Part shown: piece after piece, positions 1-7,577 of the stretch
Numbering within the stretch: the first letter of the stretch is position 1
How the letters are laid out: every line of letters starts with the position of its first letter
Source of the DNA: Gallionellales bacterium RIFCSPLOWO2_02_FULL_59_110
Lineage (GTDB): Bacteria > Pseudomonadota > Gammaproteobacteria > Burkholderiales > Gallionellaceae
DNA length: 34,563 nucleotides
Assembly (NCBI GenBank): GCA_001801215.1
Contig: MGXA01000081.1
Span: 17,928 to 52,490, forward strand
Direction: 5' to 3'
Translations under genes and position numbers: made by a program
The notes under the pieces: model-generated
Told to the model about the DNA's origin: nothing
Database searches by the model: none
What the model saw: only the letters and a program-made list of their open reading frames with translations

Positions 1-2
1 TC

Positions 3-830
3 GAAGTCATGGGCGACCGCGCCGTCGCGCTGCCGCCGCTGAACAAGTTCCTGGTAAGCGAACTGATCCAGGATACGCGCATCGCAAAAATGCTCGGCGC
101 ATTCCGCAACATGGCACCCGCCAACATGGCCGCACTGGAAGACGTGCTGCTGCGCGTATCGGAAATGGTGTGCGAGCTGCCGTTGCTCAAGGAAATGGAC
201 ATCAACCCGCTGATCCTCGACGAGAACGGCGCGCTTGCCGCCGATGCGCGCGTGGTGGTGGAATACCGCCAGCCCGGCGCCGACCGCTACGCGCACATGG
301 CGATCTACCCCTACCCCACGCAACTGGTCAACCAGTGGCAGCTCGCCGACGGCACCGACATCACCATCCGCCCGATCCGCCCGGAAGACGCCGAACTGGT
401 GCAACGATTCGTGCATGATTTATCTGAAGAGTCCAAATATTTCCGCTTCATGAACAGCATCCAGGAACTCACCGAAACCATGCTGGTGCGCTTTACCCAG
501 ATCGACTACAGCCGCGAAATGGCGCTGATCGCCGTGGCTGCCGAACATGAGAAGGAAATCGAACTCGGCGTGGCACGCTACGCGATCAACCCGGACGGCG
601 ACACCTGCGAATTCGCGCTGGTCATCGCGGACAACATGCAAGGCAAGGGGCTGGGGCAGAAACTGATGGTCGCGCTGATGGAAGCCGCACGCGCCAACGG
701 CCTGTCGGTGATCGAAGGCGAAGTGCTGAGCAACAACCACAAGATGCTCAAGCTGATGGCCCGCCTCGGCTTCGCAAGCAAGACCAGCGAAGATGATCAG
801 GGCATCGTGAAAGTGAGCAAGACGCTGTAA
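3..830 (+). CDS. Protein lysine acetyltransferase (Pat/YfiQ type), C-terminal part
   Basis: The reading frame is open at the left window edge, so the start lies upstream. The visible part begins inside the ATP-grasp-like beta domain of the NDP-forming acyl-CoA synthetase family: the end of that domain is recognisable as EMDINPLILDENG near residue 62. A complete GNAT acetyltransferase domain follows, from about residue 115 (TIRPIRPEDAELV) to the end, with the acetyl-CoA-binding loop QGKGLG. Pseudo-acyl-CoA-synthetase fused to GNAT is the layout of Pat/YfiQ enzymes. These acetylate lysines of metabolic enzymes, for example acetyl-CoA synthetase, and so switch them off. Whether the synthetase part here is catalytically dead cannot be judged because its N-terminal domains are outside the window. 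The downstream neighbour is a decayed gene, so no operon partner is visible. Confidence 0.85.
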   Translation, partial: EVMGDRAVALPPLNKFLVSELIQDTRIAKMLGAFRNMAPANMAALEDVLLRVSEMVCELPLLKEMDINPLILDENGALAADARVVVEYRQPGADRYAHMAIYPYPTQLVNQWQLADGTDITIRPIRPEDAELVQRFVHDLSEESKYFRFMNSIQELTETMLVRFTQIDYSREMALIAVAAEHEKEIELGVARYAINPDGDTCEFALVIADNMQGKGLGQKLMVALMEAARANGLSVIEGEVLSNNHKMLKLMARLGFASKTSEDDQGIVKVSKTL

Positions 831-835
831 GCCGG

Positions 836-873
836 CTGCCCATGCGGGCCAGCCCTGCCAAGCTGGCGGGCAG
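836..873 (+). terminator. Hairpin after the acetyltransferase gene, possible terminator
   Basis: Six nucleotides after the stop codon lies a two-part stem: CTGCCC (836-841) pairs with GGGCAG (868-873) and GCCAGC (848-853) pairs with GCTGGC (862-867), with an eight-base loop and a six-base bulge on the left side. No T tract follows, so this is a possible 3'-end hairpin rather than a canonical intrinsic terminator. Confidence 0.35.
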
Positions 874-927
874 TCACGCGCAGTTCAGGCACCGCAGCCC
901 AGATTTTCACCGGGAAGCTTCGTTGGT

Positions 928-1149
928 ATGGACATCAGAAAAATCACCATCCTCGGCGGCTACGGCAGGAACGGGGAAAAGGAACTGATCGACCAGTTCG
1001 ATCTGGGTATGGGCGAACTGCTCAGCATCGTGGGGCCGACCGGTTCCGGGAAGGCTGCGCTGAACAACGATATCGGCCTGTTCGCCGGCGCGGACACCCC
1101 CTCCAGATCGGCAGGCGCTATCATTTCCTGCCGCGCACCTGCGTATTGA
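928..1149 (+). pseudogene. ABC-transporter-like ATPase, N-terminal fragment
   Basis: A short frame of 73 codons starts with ATG and carries a P-loop-type Walker A segment (GPTGSGKAALNND, around residues 37-49) after a typical ABC N-terminal strand region (GELLSIVG). The lysine of the P-loop is present, but the serine/threonine that normally follows GK is replaced by alanine. No signature motif, Walker B or D-loop follows: the frame ends about 100 residues too early and the sequence after it is not recognisably ABC-like. It is best read as the remnant of an ATP-binding-cassette gene. I infer decay by deletion, because no in-frame continuation was seen in the following 300 bases. Confidence 0.55.
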
Positions 1150-1472
1150 TGTCGGGGCATTCCGGCGTAATCAGCGCCATGGCAAAAAAACCAAACGGAA
1201 TGCGGGTGCGTGCGGAAGGCATCCGGATAAGCTGAGCCGGCACAAATGTCTGGGGCAGCGCGAATAAAGCGCATATGTCATCGTTGCATGATTCCGTTTC
1301 GTTGCGTAGTATTCGCGCCGGGTCTTGATGCAGCATTCAGCGCCTCCAGCTTGCCAGCAATGGCAGCACCCAGCCACATTCCCATTGCTCACTCCTTTCG
1401 GCGGTTAATTCCCCCCGGGTGGGGCGCTTTGCGGGAAATTCATGTAAAAACCAATTTTATGGAAGAAAAATA
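1150..1472. other. Gene-poor gap upstream of the chemotaxis receptor
   Basis: This 323-base stretch holds no convincing gene. It probably includes further decayed sequence of the ABC-ATPase locus and the upstream region of the chemoreceptor. A minus-strand frame crosses it, but it matches nothing I recognise. Close to the receptor gene there is a C-rich/G-rich inverted repeat (CCCC and GGGG flanking CCGGGT near 1411-1424). No clear promoter hexamers were found. Confidence 0.5.
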
Positions 1473-3191
1473 ATGTCAGCAGCAGATTCATCCACAAAAA
1501 ATGTCAGCATCAAAACCCGTTTGTTAATGATCATGGTCGCCGCCCTGACAGGCATGATACTGATCGCGGTTTTCGCCTTGCAGTCAGAGAAGGCCACCTT
1601 GCTCGAAGATCGCAAAGTCAAGACGCGCCATTTGGTCGAGAGCGCCCACGCCCTGCTCGGCCATTATTTCGACCTGCAACAGAAAGGCGTGCTCGGCGAA
1701 GATGCGGCAAAAGACGCGGCGATCAAGGCGATCAAGGCGTTGCGCTACGAACAAAAAGAATACTTCTGGCTCAACGATTTCACCGCACCGATACCGAAAA
1801 TGCTGATGCATCCGACTGTGCCTGCCCTGGATGGCCAGGTGCTCGATGCCGAAAAATTCAATTGTGCTACGAGCATGCAGGGCGGGCTTGACGGCCCCAT
1901 CGAGAGCACCGACGGCAAGAAAAATCTGTTCGTCGCTTTCAACGAGGTCGCCAACAAGGCCGGCCAGGGTTACGTCACCTACAACTGGCCAAAACCCAAG
2001 GAGGGCGGCGGCACTACCACGGAGCTTTACACCAAGCTGTCCTTCGTCAAAAAATTCGACGGCTGGAACTGGCTGATCGGTTCCGGCATCTACCTCGACG
2101 ATGTGGACAGAATTTTCTGGAACCACGCCACCTGGCTGATCGGCATCATCCTGGCGATAACCGCGCTGGTCGGAGGGGGCATGATAATGATTATCCGCCG
2201 TATAACCCGGTCACTGAATGAGCTAGAAAACGCCATGCACCAAATCCAGACCAGCAACGACCTGTCGCGGCGGGTAAGCATCGCCTCGGGGGATGAAATC
2301 GGCCGGATCGGCCATTCTTTCAACCAGATGATCCAGAGCTTCCAGGAAATCATCCGGCAGGTGGTTTCCAACTCGCGCGGCGTCATGCAGGCAGCAGGCA
2401 AACTTTCCGAATCGTCGCAACGCGTCGCCATCAGATCACAGAGCCAGAGCGATGCCACGGCATCGATGGCGGCGGCGGTGGAAGAAGTGACGACCAGCAT
2501 CGGCCATGTCGCAGATAGCTCTCGGGAAACCCATAACATTGCTCACAGATCGGGCGAACTGTCCTCGCAGGGCGGCGATGTGGTGCAGGGTGCGGCGACG
2601 GAAATGAACAAAATCGCCGATTCGGTAAATCAGTCCTCGCAGTTCATCCAGCAATTGGGCGAACATTCCACCCAGATTTCCGCAATCGTCAACGTCATCA
2701 AGGAAATCGCCGACCAGACCAACCTGCTGGCGCTCAATGCCGCCATCGAAGCGGCGCGGGCCGGCGAGCAAGGGCGCGGTTTCGCGGTGGTGGCGGATGA
2801 AGTGAGGAAGCTCGCCGAGCGGACCGCCCGCTCTACCGAAGAAATCACCGCGATGATCGGCAGCATCCAGAGCGGTACGCAACATGCCGTGGACAGTATG
2901 CGGGAAGGCAGCTCTCGCGTCATCGATGGAGTGGCGATGGCAAACCGCGCCGGCGAGTCGATGAGCCAGATCAGGAAAGGCGCCGATCAGGTGATTGCCG
3001 CCGTCAGCGAAATCTCTTCTGCCTTACGCGAGCAGAGCACCGCCAGCAACCAGGTGGCGCAGGATGTCGAAAAAATTGCGCGCATGACCGAGGAAAACAG
3101 TGCGGCGGCGAATGAAATTGCCAGAGAAGCGCAACAACTGGAAAATCTGGCGGGCGCTCTGGAAAGCGCGGTAAGCCGGTTCAATACCTGA
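1473..3191 (+). CDS. Methyl-accepting chemotaxis protein with a periplasmic Cache domain
   Basis: A transmembrane chemoreceptor that senses a small molecule outside the membrane and controls the CheA kinase. The chosen start ([10 protein letters not shown], 572 residues) has a GGAAG ribosome site 7 bases upstream; an upstream in-frame ATG at 1419 lacks one. Order of parts: TM1 at about residues 17-37, a single Cache (sCache_2-like) sensor with the typical YFWLND and [13 protein letters not shown] segments, TM2 near residues 221-243 ([16 protein letters not shown]), a HAMP linker (SLNELENAM to FNQMIQSF), and a long methylated helix bundle. The hairpin tip that contacts CheA/CheW is unmistakable ([20 protein letters not shown]). 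No che genes are nearby, so it is an orphan receptor. The ligand is unknown; sCache_2 domains often bind small organic acids. Confidence 0.95.
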   Translation: MSAADSSTKNVSIKTRLLMIMVAALTGMILIAVFALQSEKATLLEDRKVKTRHLVESAHALLGHYFDLQQKGVLGEDAAKDAAIKAIKALRYEQKEYFWLNDFTAPIPKMLMHPTVPALDGQVLDAEKFNCATSMQGGLDGPIESTDGKKNLFVAFNEVANKAGQGYVTYNWPKPKEGGGTTTELYTKLSFVKKFDGWNWLIGSGIYLDDVDRIFWNHATWLIGIILAITALVGGGMIMIIRRITRSLNELENAMHQIQTSNDLSRRVSIASGDEIGRIGHSFNQMIQSFQEIIRQVVSNSRGVMQAAGKLSESSQRVAIRSQSQSDATASMAAAVEEVTTSIGHVADSSRETHNIAHRSGELSSQGGDVVQGAATEMNKIADSVNQSSQFIQQLGEHSTQISAIVNVIKEIADQTNLLALNAAIEAARAGEQGRGFAVVADEVRKLAERTARSTEEITAMIGSIQSGTQHAVDSMREGSSRVIDGVAMANRAGESMSQIRKGADQVIAAVSEISSALREQSTASNQVAQDVEKIARMTEENSAAANEIAREAQQLENLAGALESAVSRFNT

Positions 3192-3221
3192 CAGGGATTG
3201 GCAATTTTGGGGCAGGCCCGG

Positions 3222-3306
3222 GTTAGGGGAAGCCGGGTTCCGGCTAACGTGATCCTCGCGTAGCGGAACCGCGCCCCTCTCCCGCTCCGCAAGCGAGCTA
3301 GGAGAG
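3222..3306. repeat. Two adjacent intergenic inverted repeats
   Basis: Between the chemoreceptor and the convergent phosphofructokinase gene lie two strong dyads. The first is AGCCGG (3231-3236), loop GTT, CCGGCT (3240-3245), framed by GTTAG (3222-3226) and CTAAC (3244-3248). The second pairs CTCTCC (3277-3282) with GGAGAG (3301-3306) around an inner GCTC/GAGC stem. They could serve as bidirectional transcript ends for the two convergent genes or be dispersed intergenic repeats. Nothing coding was seen in the rest of the 3192-3471 gap. Confidence 0.4.
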
Positions 3307-3471
3307 AGTGAATCAGGCATGGCGTATTTCAGACATATTGCCATGCCCTCTAGCCCGGGTCGAACCGTCAATGGCACAAGGGCTTGCGCAGCCGCAGAAA
3401 TTGAGTTTCAAGTGACGCGGCGCTTCGGCGCGACCGGCAGGAGCCGCACCCCCTTCTGCTATCCGGGAAAG

Positions 3472-4665
3472 TTACAGCCTGCCCATCTTCGGCAATTCGC
3501 CCACCAGCGGCGCAACATAGTCCAGCCATGCCTGCGTGACGTCGTTGCCAGCCGTGTTGATGTATTCGTTCTTCATCTCGGTGGCGACTTTCGCCACGCT
3601 CGACAGCGGCGTGATGAAGCATTCGCTGGCATACGGCGTGCTGCTCAGGCGGCGGATCGCTACCGAACCGGGTTGCCCGGTGCTGGCGGCATGGTTCACC
3701 GCAACCGTTCCGACCTCGCGCGCTTCCCGCGCGTCGATCTCCGAAACGATGGTCGGAAAAGAGCGCTGCAAATAGCCGAAAGTGTCGGCGCGCACGCGCA
3801 CCTTCTGGCCGGGGAAAGCCTCCTTGACCAGCGCGGCCAGCGTGTCGCCCAGCGCGCCCGAGCCGGAAAGCTGGATGTTGCCGTGCGAGTCGCGCTCGCC
3901 GCTGGTCGAAATCGGGTTGCCGTCCTTGTCGGTGATGCCTTCGGAAGCGGCGATCACGCAACGGCCGTATTTCGCCATCGTATCGCGCACGTCCTGCTTG
4001 AACTTTTCGACATCGAACACGCGCTCCGGCAGGTAGATCAGATGCGGGCCGTCGTCCGGCGCCTGGCGTGCCAGCGCGGAAGCGGCGGTCAGGAACCCGG
4101 CGCTGCGCCCCATCACCACGTTGACCTTGATGCCCTGCAACGCGCGGTTGTCGCGGTCGTCGCCCATGAAGGCCAGCGCCACGAAGCGCGCGGCTGAGGC
4201 GAAGCCGGGGCAGTGGTCGGTGACCTTGAGGTCGTTGTCGATGGTCTTGGGAATATGCACGGTGCAGAAGTCGTAATTCGCCTCTTTGGCCATCTCGGCG
4301 ATGATGTGCGCGGTCTCGGCGGAATCGTTGCCGCCGATATAGAAAAAATAGCGCACGTCGTTTTTCCTGAACACTTCAAATACTTTTTCGCATTCGGCCT
4401 TGCCGGGCTTGAGACGCACCGAGCCGAGCGCCGCCGCCGGCGTTGCGGCGACCAGTTCGAGCTGCTCGATGCTCTGCGTGGTGAGATCGATGAAATCTTC
4501 CTTCATGATACCGGCGATGCCATGCCGCGCGCCGAGAATGCCGGTGATGTTGGCGTGCTGACGCGCCGCCAGCACCGCCCCGACCAGCGACTGGTTGATG
4601 ACCACGGTGGGGCCGCCAGATTGGCCGATGACCATTTTTCCGGATAGTTTTTCCTGTGCAGCCAT
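3472..4665 (-). CDS. pfp: Pyrophosphate-type 6-phosphofructokinase
   Basis: Phosphofructokinase of 397 residues that interconverts fructose 6-phosphate and fructose 1,6-bisphosphate in the cytoplasm. The start (MAAQEKLSGK) is set by a strong GAGGAGGA ribosome site 6 bases upstream. The glycine-rich phosphate loop is at residues 14-20 (GQSGGPT). The next motif reads GGNDS at 111-115, where ATP enzymes have GGDGS, and the catalytic loop is PKTIDND with lysine at 140. Lysine before TIDND, in place of the glycine of ATP-dependent enzymes, is the established marker of pyrophosphate use. The enzyme is therefore probably PPi-dependent and reversible, working in glycolysis and gluconeogenesis. It is divergent from inorganic pyrophosphatase, so two enzymes competing for PPi share one intergenic region. 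The exact subfamily is not assigned. Confidence 0.88.
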   Translation of the reverse strand: MAAQEKLSGKMVIGQSGGPTVVINQSLVGAVLAARQHANITGILGARHGIAGIMKEDFIDLTTQSIEQLELVAATPAAALGSVRLKPGKAECEKVFEVFRKNDVRYFFYIGGNDSAETAHIIAEMAKEANYDFCTVHIPKTIDNDLKVTDHCPGFASAARFVALAFMGDDRDNRALQGIKVNVVMGRSAGFLTAASALARQAPDDGPHLIYLPERVFDVEKFKQDVRDTMAKYGRCVIAASEGITDKDGNPISTSGERDSHGNIQLSGSGALGDTLAALVKEAFPGQKVRVRADTFGYLQRSFPTIVSEIDAREAREVGTVAVNHAASTGQPGSVAIRRLSSTPYASECFITPLSSVAKVATEMKNEYINTAGNDVTQAWLDYVAPLVGELPKMGRL

Positions 4666-4734
4666 AACGTTCCTCCTCGGTAAATAAGTGCGAGTTATAT
4701 TGTAAACTGAATGCGGCCTATTGGTTGCATCGCT

Positions 4735-4740
4735 TATAAT
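4735..4740 (+). promoter_or_regulatory. Probable -10 element of the ppa promoter
   Basis: A perfect TATAAT lies 38 bases before the ppa start codon, giving a 5' leader of about 30 bases. No good -35 hexamer is found 16-18 bases upstream. On the other strand, TACAAT (4704-4699) is a weaker -10 candidate for the divergent pfp gene. Confidence 0.4.
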
Positions 4741-4778
4741 TGCGCAGTTTGTTATTTCACCCACCAGCAAGGAAGCAC

Positions 4779-5324
4779 ATGAGTTTGTTAAACGTCCGCC
4801 CCGGCGATAATCTTCCCCACGAATGCAATGTCATCGTGGAAATTCCCAAACATGCCGACCCGGTCAAATACGAGGTAGACAAAACCTCCGGCGTGCTGAT
4901 CGTGGATCGCTTCATTTCTTCGCTGATGCGCTACCCGTGCAATTACGGCTTCATCCCGGAAACCATCGCGGACGACGGCGACCCGGTGGATGTGCTGGTG
5001 GTCACGCCCTTCCCGGTGGTGCATGGCGCGGTCATCCCCTGCCGCGCGGTCGGCATGTTGAGCATGGACGACGAGGGCGGCGGCGACGCCAAAATTATCG
5101 CCGTCCCTTCCGACAAGCTGACCCCGCTCTATCACGATGTCCGCACTTACGAGGATTTGCCGGAAATCACGCTGGAGCAAATCAAGCACTTCTTCGAACT
5201 CTACAAAGCCCTGGAGCCGGGCAAGTGGGTCAAAATCAAGGGCTGGCAAGGCATTGCGGAAGCCCATGCGGAAATCATGCAGGGCATCGAGCAGTACAGG
5301 AAGAAAATATTTACCGGCATATAA
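4779..5324 (+). CDS. ppa: Inorganic pyrophosphatase, family I
   Basis: Cytoplasmic, magnesium-dependent hydrolase of pyrophosphate to two phosphates, which pulls biosynthetic reactions forward. The 181-residue protein begins [10 protein letters not shown] after an AAGGAAG ribosome site. It has the family I core: [15 protein letters not shown] with the substrate-binding lysine and tyrosine, [17 protein letters not shown], and the metal-binding [10 protein letters not shown] acidic motif near residues 67-76. Length and sequence fit the E. coli-type single-domain enzyme. It is followed 25 bases later by folD on the same strand, probably co-transcribed. Its position back-to-back with a PPi-type phosphofructokinase is notable, because pyrophosphatase activity would drain that enzyme's phosphoryl donor. 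Confidence 0.95.
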   Translation: MSLLNVRPGDNLPHECNVIVEIPKHADPVKYEVDKTSGVLIVDRFISSLMRYPCNYGFIPETIADDGDPVDVLVVTPFPVVHGAVIPCRAVGMLSMDDEGGGDAKIIAVPSDKLTPLYHDVRTYEDLPEITLEQIKHFFELYKALEPGKWVKIKGWQGIAEAHAEIMQGIEQYRKKIFTGI

Positions 5325-5349
5325 CGTTTTTAACAGACGGGAGCACAAC

Positions 5350-6201
5350 ATGACAGCACAGATCATCGACGGCAAAGCCATCGCCCAGCAGGTGCGCGCC
5401 GAATGGAAGGGGCGCGCCGACGCGCTGAAAGCGCGCGGCATCACGCCGGGGCTGGCGGTCATTATCGTCGGCGAGGATCCGGCCTCCAAGGTGTATGTCG
5501 CCAACAAGGTGAAAGCCTGCGCCGAACTTGGCCTGCACTCCGAGCATATCGTCATGTCCGCCGACACGCCTGAAGCCACGCTGCTGGAGAAGATCGCCGG
5601 ACTGAACGCCGATCCGAAAATTCACGGTATTCTCGTGCAGCTGCCGGTGCCCAAACATATCGACAGCAGCAAGGTGCTCGAAGCCATCAGCCCGGACAAG
5701 GACGTGGACGGTTTCCATCCGGTCAATGTCGGCGCGCTGACCACCGGCAATATGCGCCTCGCGCCCTGCACGCCTTACGGCGCGATGAAGCTGCTGGAAA
5801 AAAGCGGCGTGAGCATCGAAGGCAAGCATGCCGTGGTGGTCGGGCGCAGCAATATCGTCGGCAAGCCGATGGCATTGATGCTGTTGCAGCAAAATGCCAC
5901 CGTCACCATCTGCACCTCCAGAACCGTCGATCTCGCCAAGTTCACCCGCGATGCCGATATCCTGGTGGTCGCCACCGGCAGGGCCAGGATGATCTCCGGC
6001 GACATGATCAAGCCCGGCGCGGCGGTGATCGACGTGGGCATCAACCGTCTGCCCGACGGCAAGCTGTGCGGCGACGTGGATTTCGATTCGGCGAAGGAAG
6101 TCGCCGGCTGGATCACTCCAGTCCCCGGCGGCGTCGGCCCGATGACCATCACCATGCTGGTGGCGAACACCGTGCTGGCGGCTGAACGGTCGGCCAAGTA
6201 A
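5350..6201 (+). CDS. folD: Bifunctional methylenetetrahydrofolate dehydrogenase/cyclohydrolase
   Basis: Interconverts 5,10-methylene-, methenyl- and 10-formyl-tetrahydrofolate with NADP+, supplying one-carbon units for purines and formyl-Met-tRNA. The protein has 283 residues, the normal FolD length, from [10 protein letters not shown] after a GGGAG ribosome site. Family landmarks are the catalytic [13 protein letters not shown] segment with its conserved tyrosine and lysine, [29 protein letters not shown], the Rossmann-like [13 protein letters not shown] and the C-terminal [14 protein letters not shown]. It lies 25 bases after ppa and 51 bases before the kinase gene on the same strand. A longer in-frame extension upstream overlaps ppa and has no ribosome site, so it was not used. 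Confidence 0.96.
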   Translation: MTAQIIDGKAIAQQVRAEWKGRADALKARGITPGLAVIIVGEDPASKVYVANKVKACAELGLHSEHIVMSADTPEATLLEKIAGLNADPKIHGILVQLPVPKHIDSSKVLEAISPDKDVDGFHPVNVGALTTGNMRLAPCTPYGAMKLLEKSGVSIEGKHAVVVGRSNIVGKPMALMLLQQNATVTICTSRTVDLAKFTRDADILVVATGRARMISGDMIKPGAAVIDVGINRLPDGKLCGDVDFDSAKEVAGWITPVPGGVGPMTITMLVANTVLAAERSAK

Positions 6202-6252
6202 AAGGTTTTCCGCCTGGTGCCCGCACGCTTGCTCCGATATTGAAAGAAGACG

Positions 6253-7575
6253 ATGCCTGCTGCGGCCAGACCGGATAAAACCGACCAGTTGCGCGAGAAA
6301 GCCGCGCCGTTACCGGACGACATCGGAAATTACAAAATCACACGCCTGCTGGGTTCCGGCGCAACGAGCAATGTCTATCTGGGAGTCGATAAAGATTCCT
6401 TAAAGCTGGTTGCCATAAAAAAAATACGCCCCGAGTGCAGTATCGGCATCCAGCACAAGATGTTCGCCGTCGAAGCGTCGCTTTGCGGGAAGTTGAAACA
6501 CCCCAACATCGTCTCAATCGTGGAAGCCCAGACCGGCGACCCGGACAATGCCTATATTGTCATGGAATACATCGAAGGCGAGTCGCTGGAAAATTATGCG
6601 ATGCCCGACAAACTCCTGCCCGTCGAAACTGTCCTGGATATCGTCAGGCAAGCCGCCGAAGCCTTGAGTTACGCCTTCCAGATGGGCGTCATCCACCGCG
6701 ACGTCAAGCCGGCCAACATCATCCTGAGAGAGGACGGCCTGGTCAAACTGTCCGATTTCGGCTGTGCCCTGCTGTTTGATTCCGATACCACGCAAATCGC
6801 CGGGGCGGGCAGCCTGAGTTTTATGTCCCCCGAGCAGATTACCGGCATAGCGCTCAATCACCAGTCCGACATCTATTCGATGGGCGCGGTGCTCTACCGG
6901 CTTCTGACCGGGCATAACACGTTCAATGCCGCCGACAACTACGCGGCAATCAACCAGATCATCAATCACCCGCATATTCCGATCGAAACACGCCGTGCGG
7001 AACTGCCCAGAGAATTGTGCCGCATCGTCGACCACGCATTGCAAAAAAACCTTGATGACCGCTATCCGGACTGGAAGGAGTTTCTCAGCGACCTGTATGC
7101 GGTCTCCGGGATCATCCGGGATGAAAACCCCGTCGAAAGCCAGACCAAGTTCGAACTGATGAGCCACTGCGTCTTTTTCAAGGATTTCCTCACCGTGGAA
7201 ATATGGGAAGTGCTGCACGCTTCACTATGGCGTACCTTTACGCATAACGAACAACTCATCAGGGAAGGCGAACACGGCTTTTCTTTTTTTATCATCCTGG
7301 AAGGCAGTGTCGTCATAACCAAAAAACAGCGCATGCTCAACATGGTTCAAGCTGGCGATTGTGTTGGGGAAAATGCTTGTTTATACAAAGGCAACCCGAT
7401 CCGGGGCGCGACTGTCACAGCACAAGGGAACGTTACCGCCCTGGAAATATCAAAGGATAGGTTGGATGCATTTTCGAAAGATGTATGCATCCGGATGGAT
7501 CGCGCATTCCTCCGTTCACTGAACGAAAAACTATCTGTTTCCAATTCGCGCGTGCTGCAATTGATGGGTATTTGA
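6253..7575 (+). CDS. Ser/Thr protein kinase with a C-terminal cyclic-nucleotide-binding domain
   Basis: A soluble 440-residue Hanks-type kinase. Residues 27-290 form the kinase domain: glycine loop LGSGATSNVYLG, catalytic lysine in AIKKI (K56), catalytic loop HRDVKPAN (148-155), DFG at 168-170, and the SPEQI activation-segment end. Residues from about 305 form a CRP/PKA-type cNMP-binding beta roll (REGEHGFSFFIILEGSV, then GENACLYKGNPIRGATV, which keeps a glutamate and arginine where phosphate is bound). No transmembrane segment is visible, unlike PknB-type receptors. The fusion suggests that a cyclic nucleotide or similar ligand controls kinase activity; this is inference. The next gene starts two bases after the stop, so kinase and secreted protease are almost certainly one transcript. 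Confidence 0.93.
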   Translation: MPAAARPDKTDQLREKAAPLPDDIGNYKITRLLGSGATSNVYLGVDKDSLKLVAIKKIRPECSIGIQHKMFAVEASLCGKLKHPNIVSIVEAQTGDPDNAYIVMEYIEGESLENYAMPDKLLPVETVLDIVRQAAEALSYAFQMGVIHRDVKPANIILREDGLVKLSDFGCALLFDSDTTQIAGAGSLSFMSPEQITGIALNHQSDIYSMGAVLYRLLTGHNTFNAADNYAAINQIINHPHIPIETRRAELPRELCRIVDHALQKNLDDRYPDWKEFLSDLYAVSGIIRDENPVESQTKFELMSHCVFFKDFLTVEIWEVLHASLWRTFTHNEQLIREGEHGFSFFIILEGSVVITKKQRMLNMVQAGDCVGENACLYKGNPIRGATVTAQGNVTALEISKDRLDAFSKDVCIRMDRAFLRSLNEKLSVSNSRVLQLMGI

Positions 7576-7577
7576 AT

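Noticed and set aside
3319..4197. A 292-codon plus-strand frame over the phosphofructokinase gene
   Set aside because: Antisense shadow with His/Arg-rich composition; the minus-strand gene has all family motifs.
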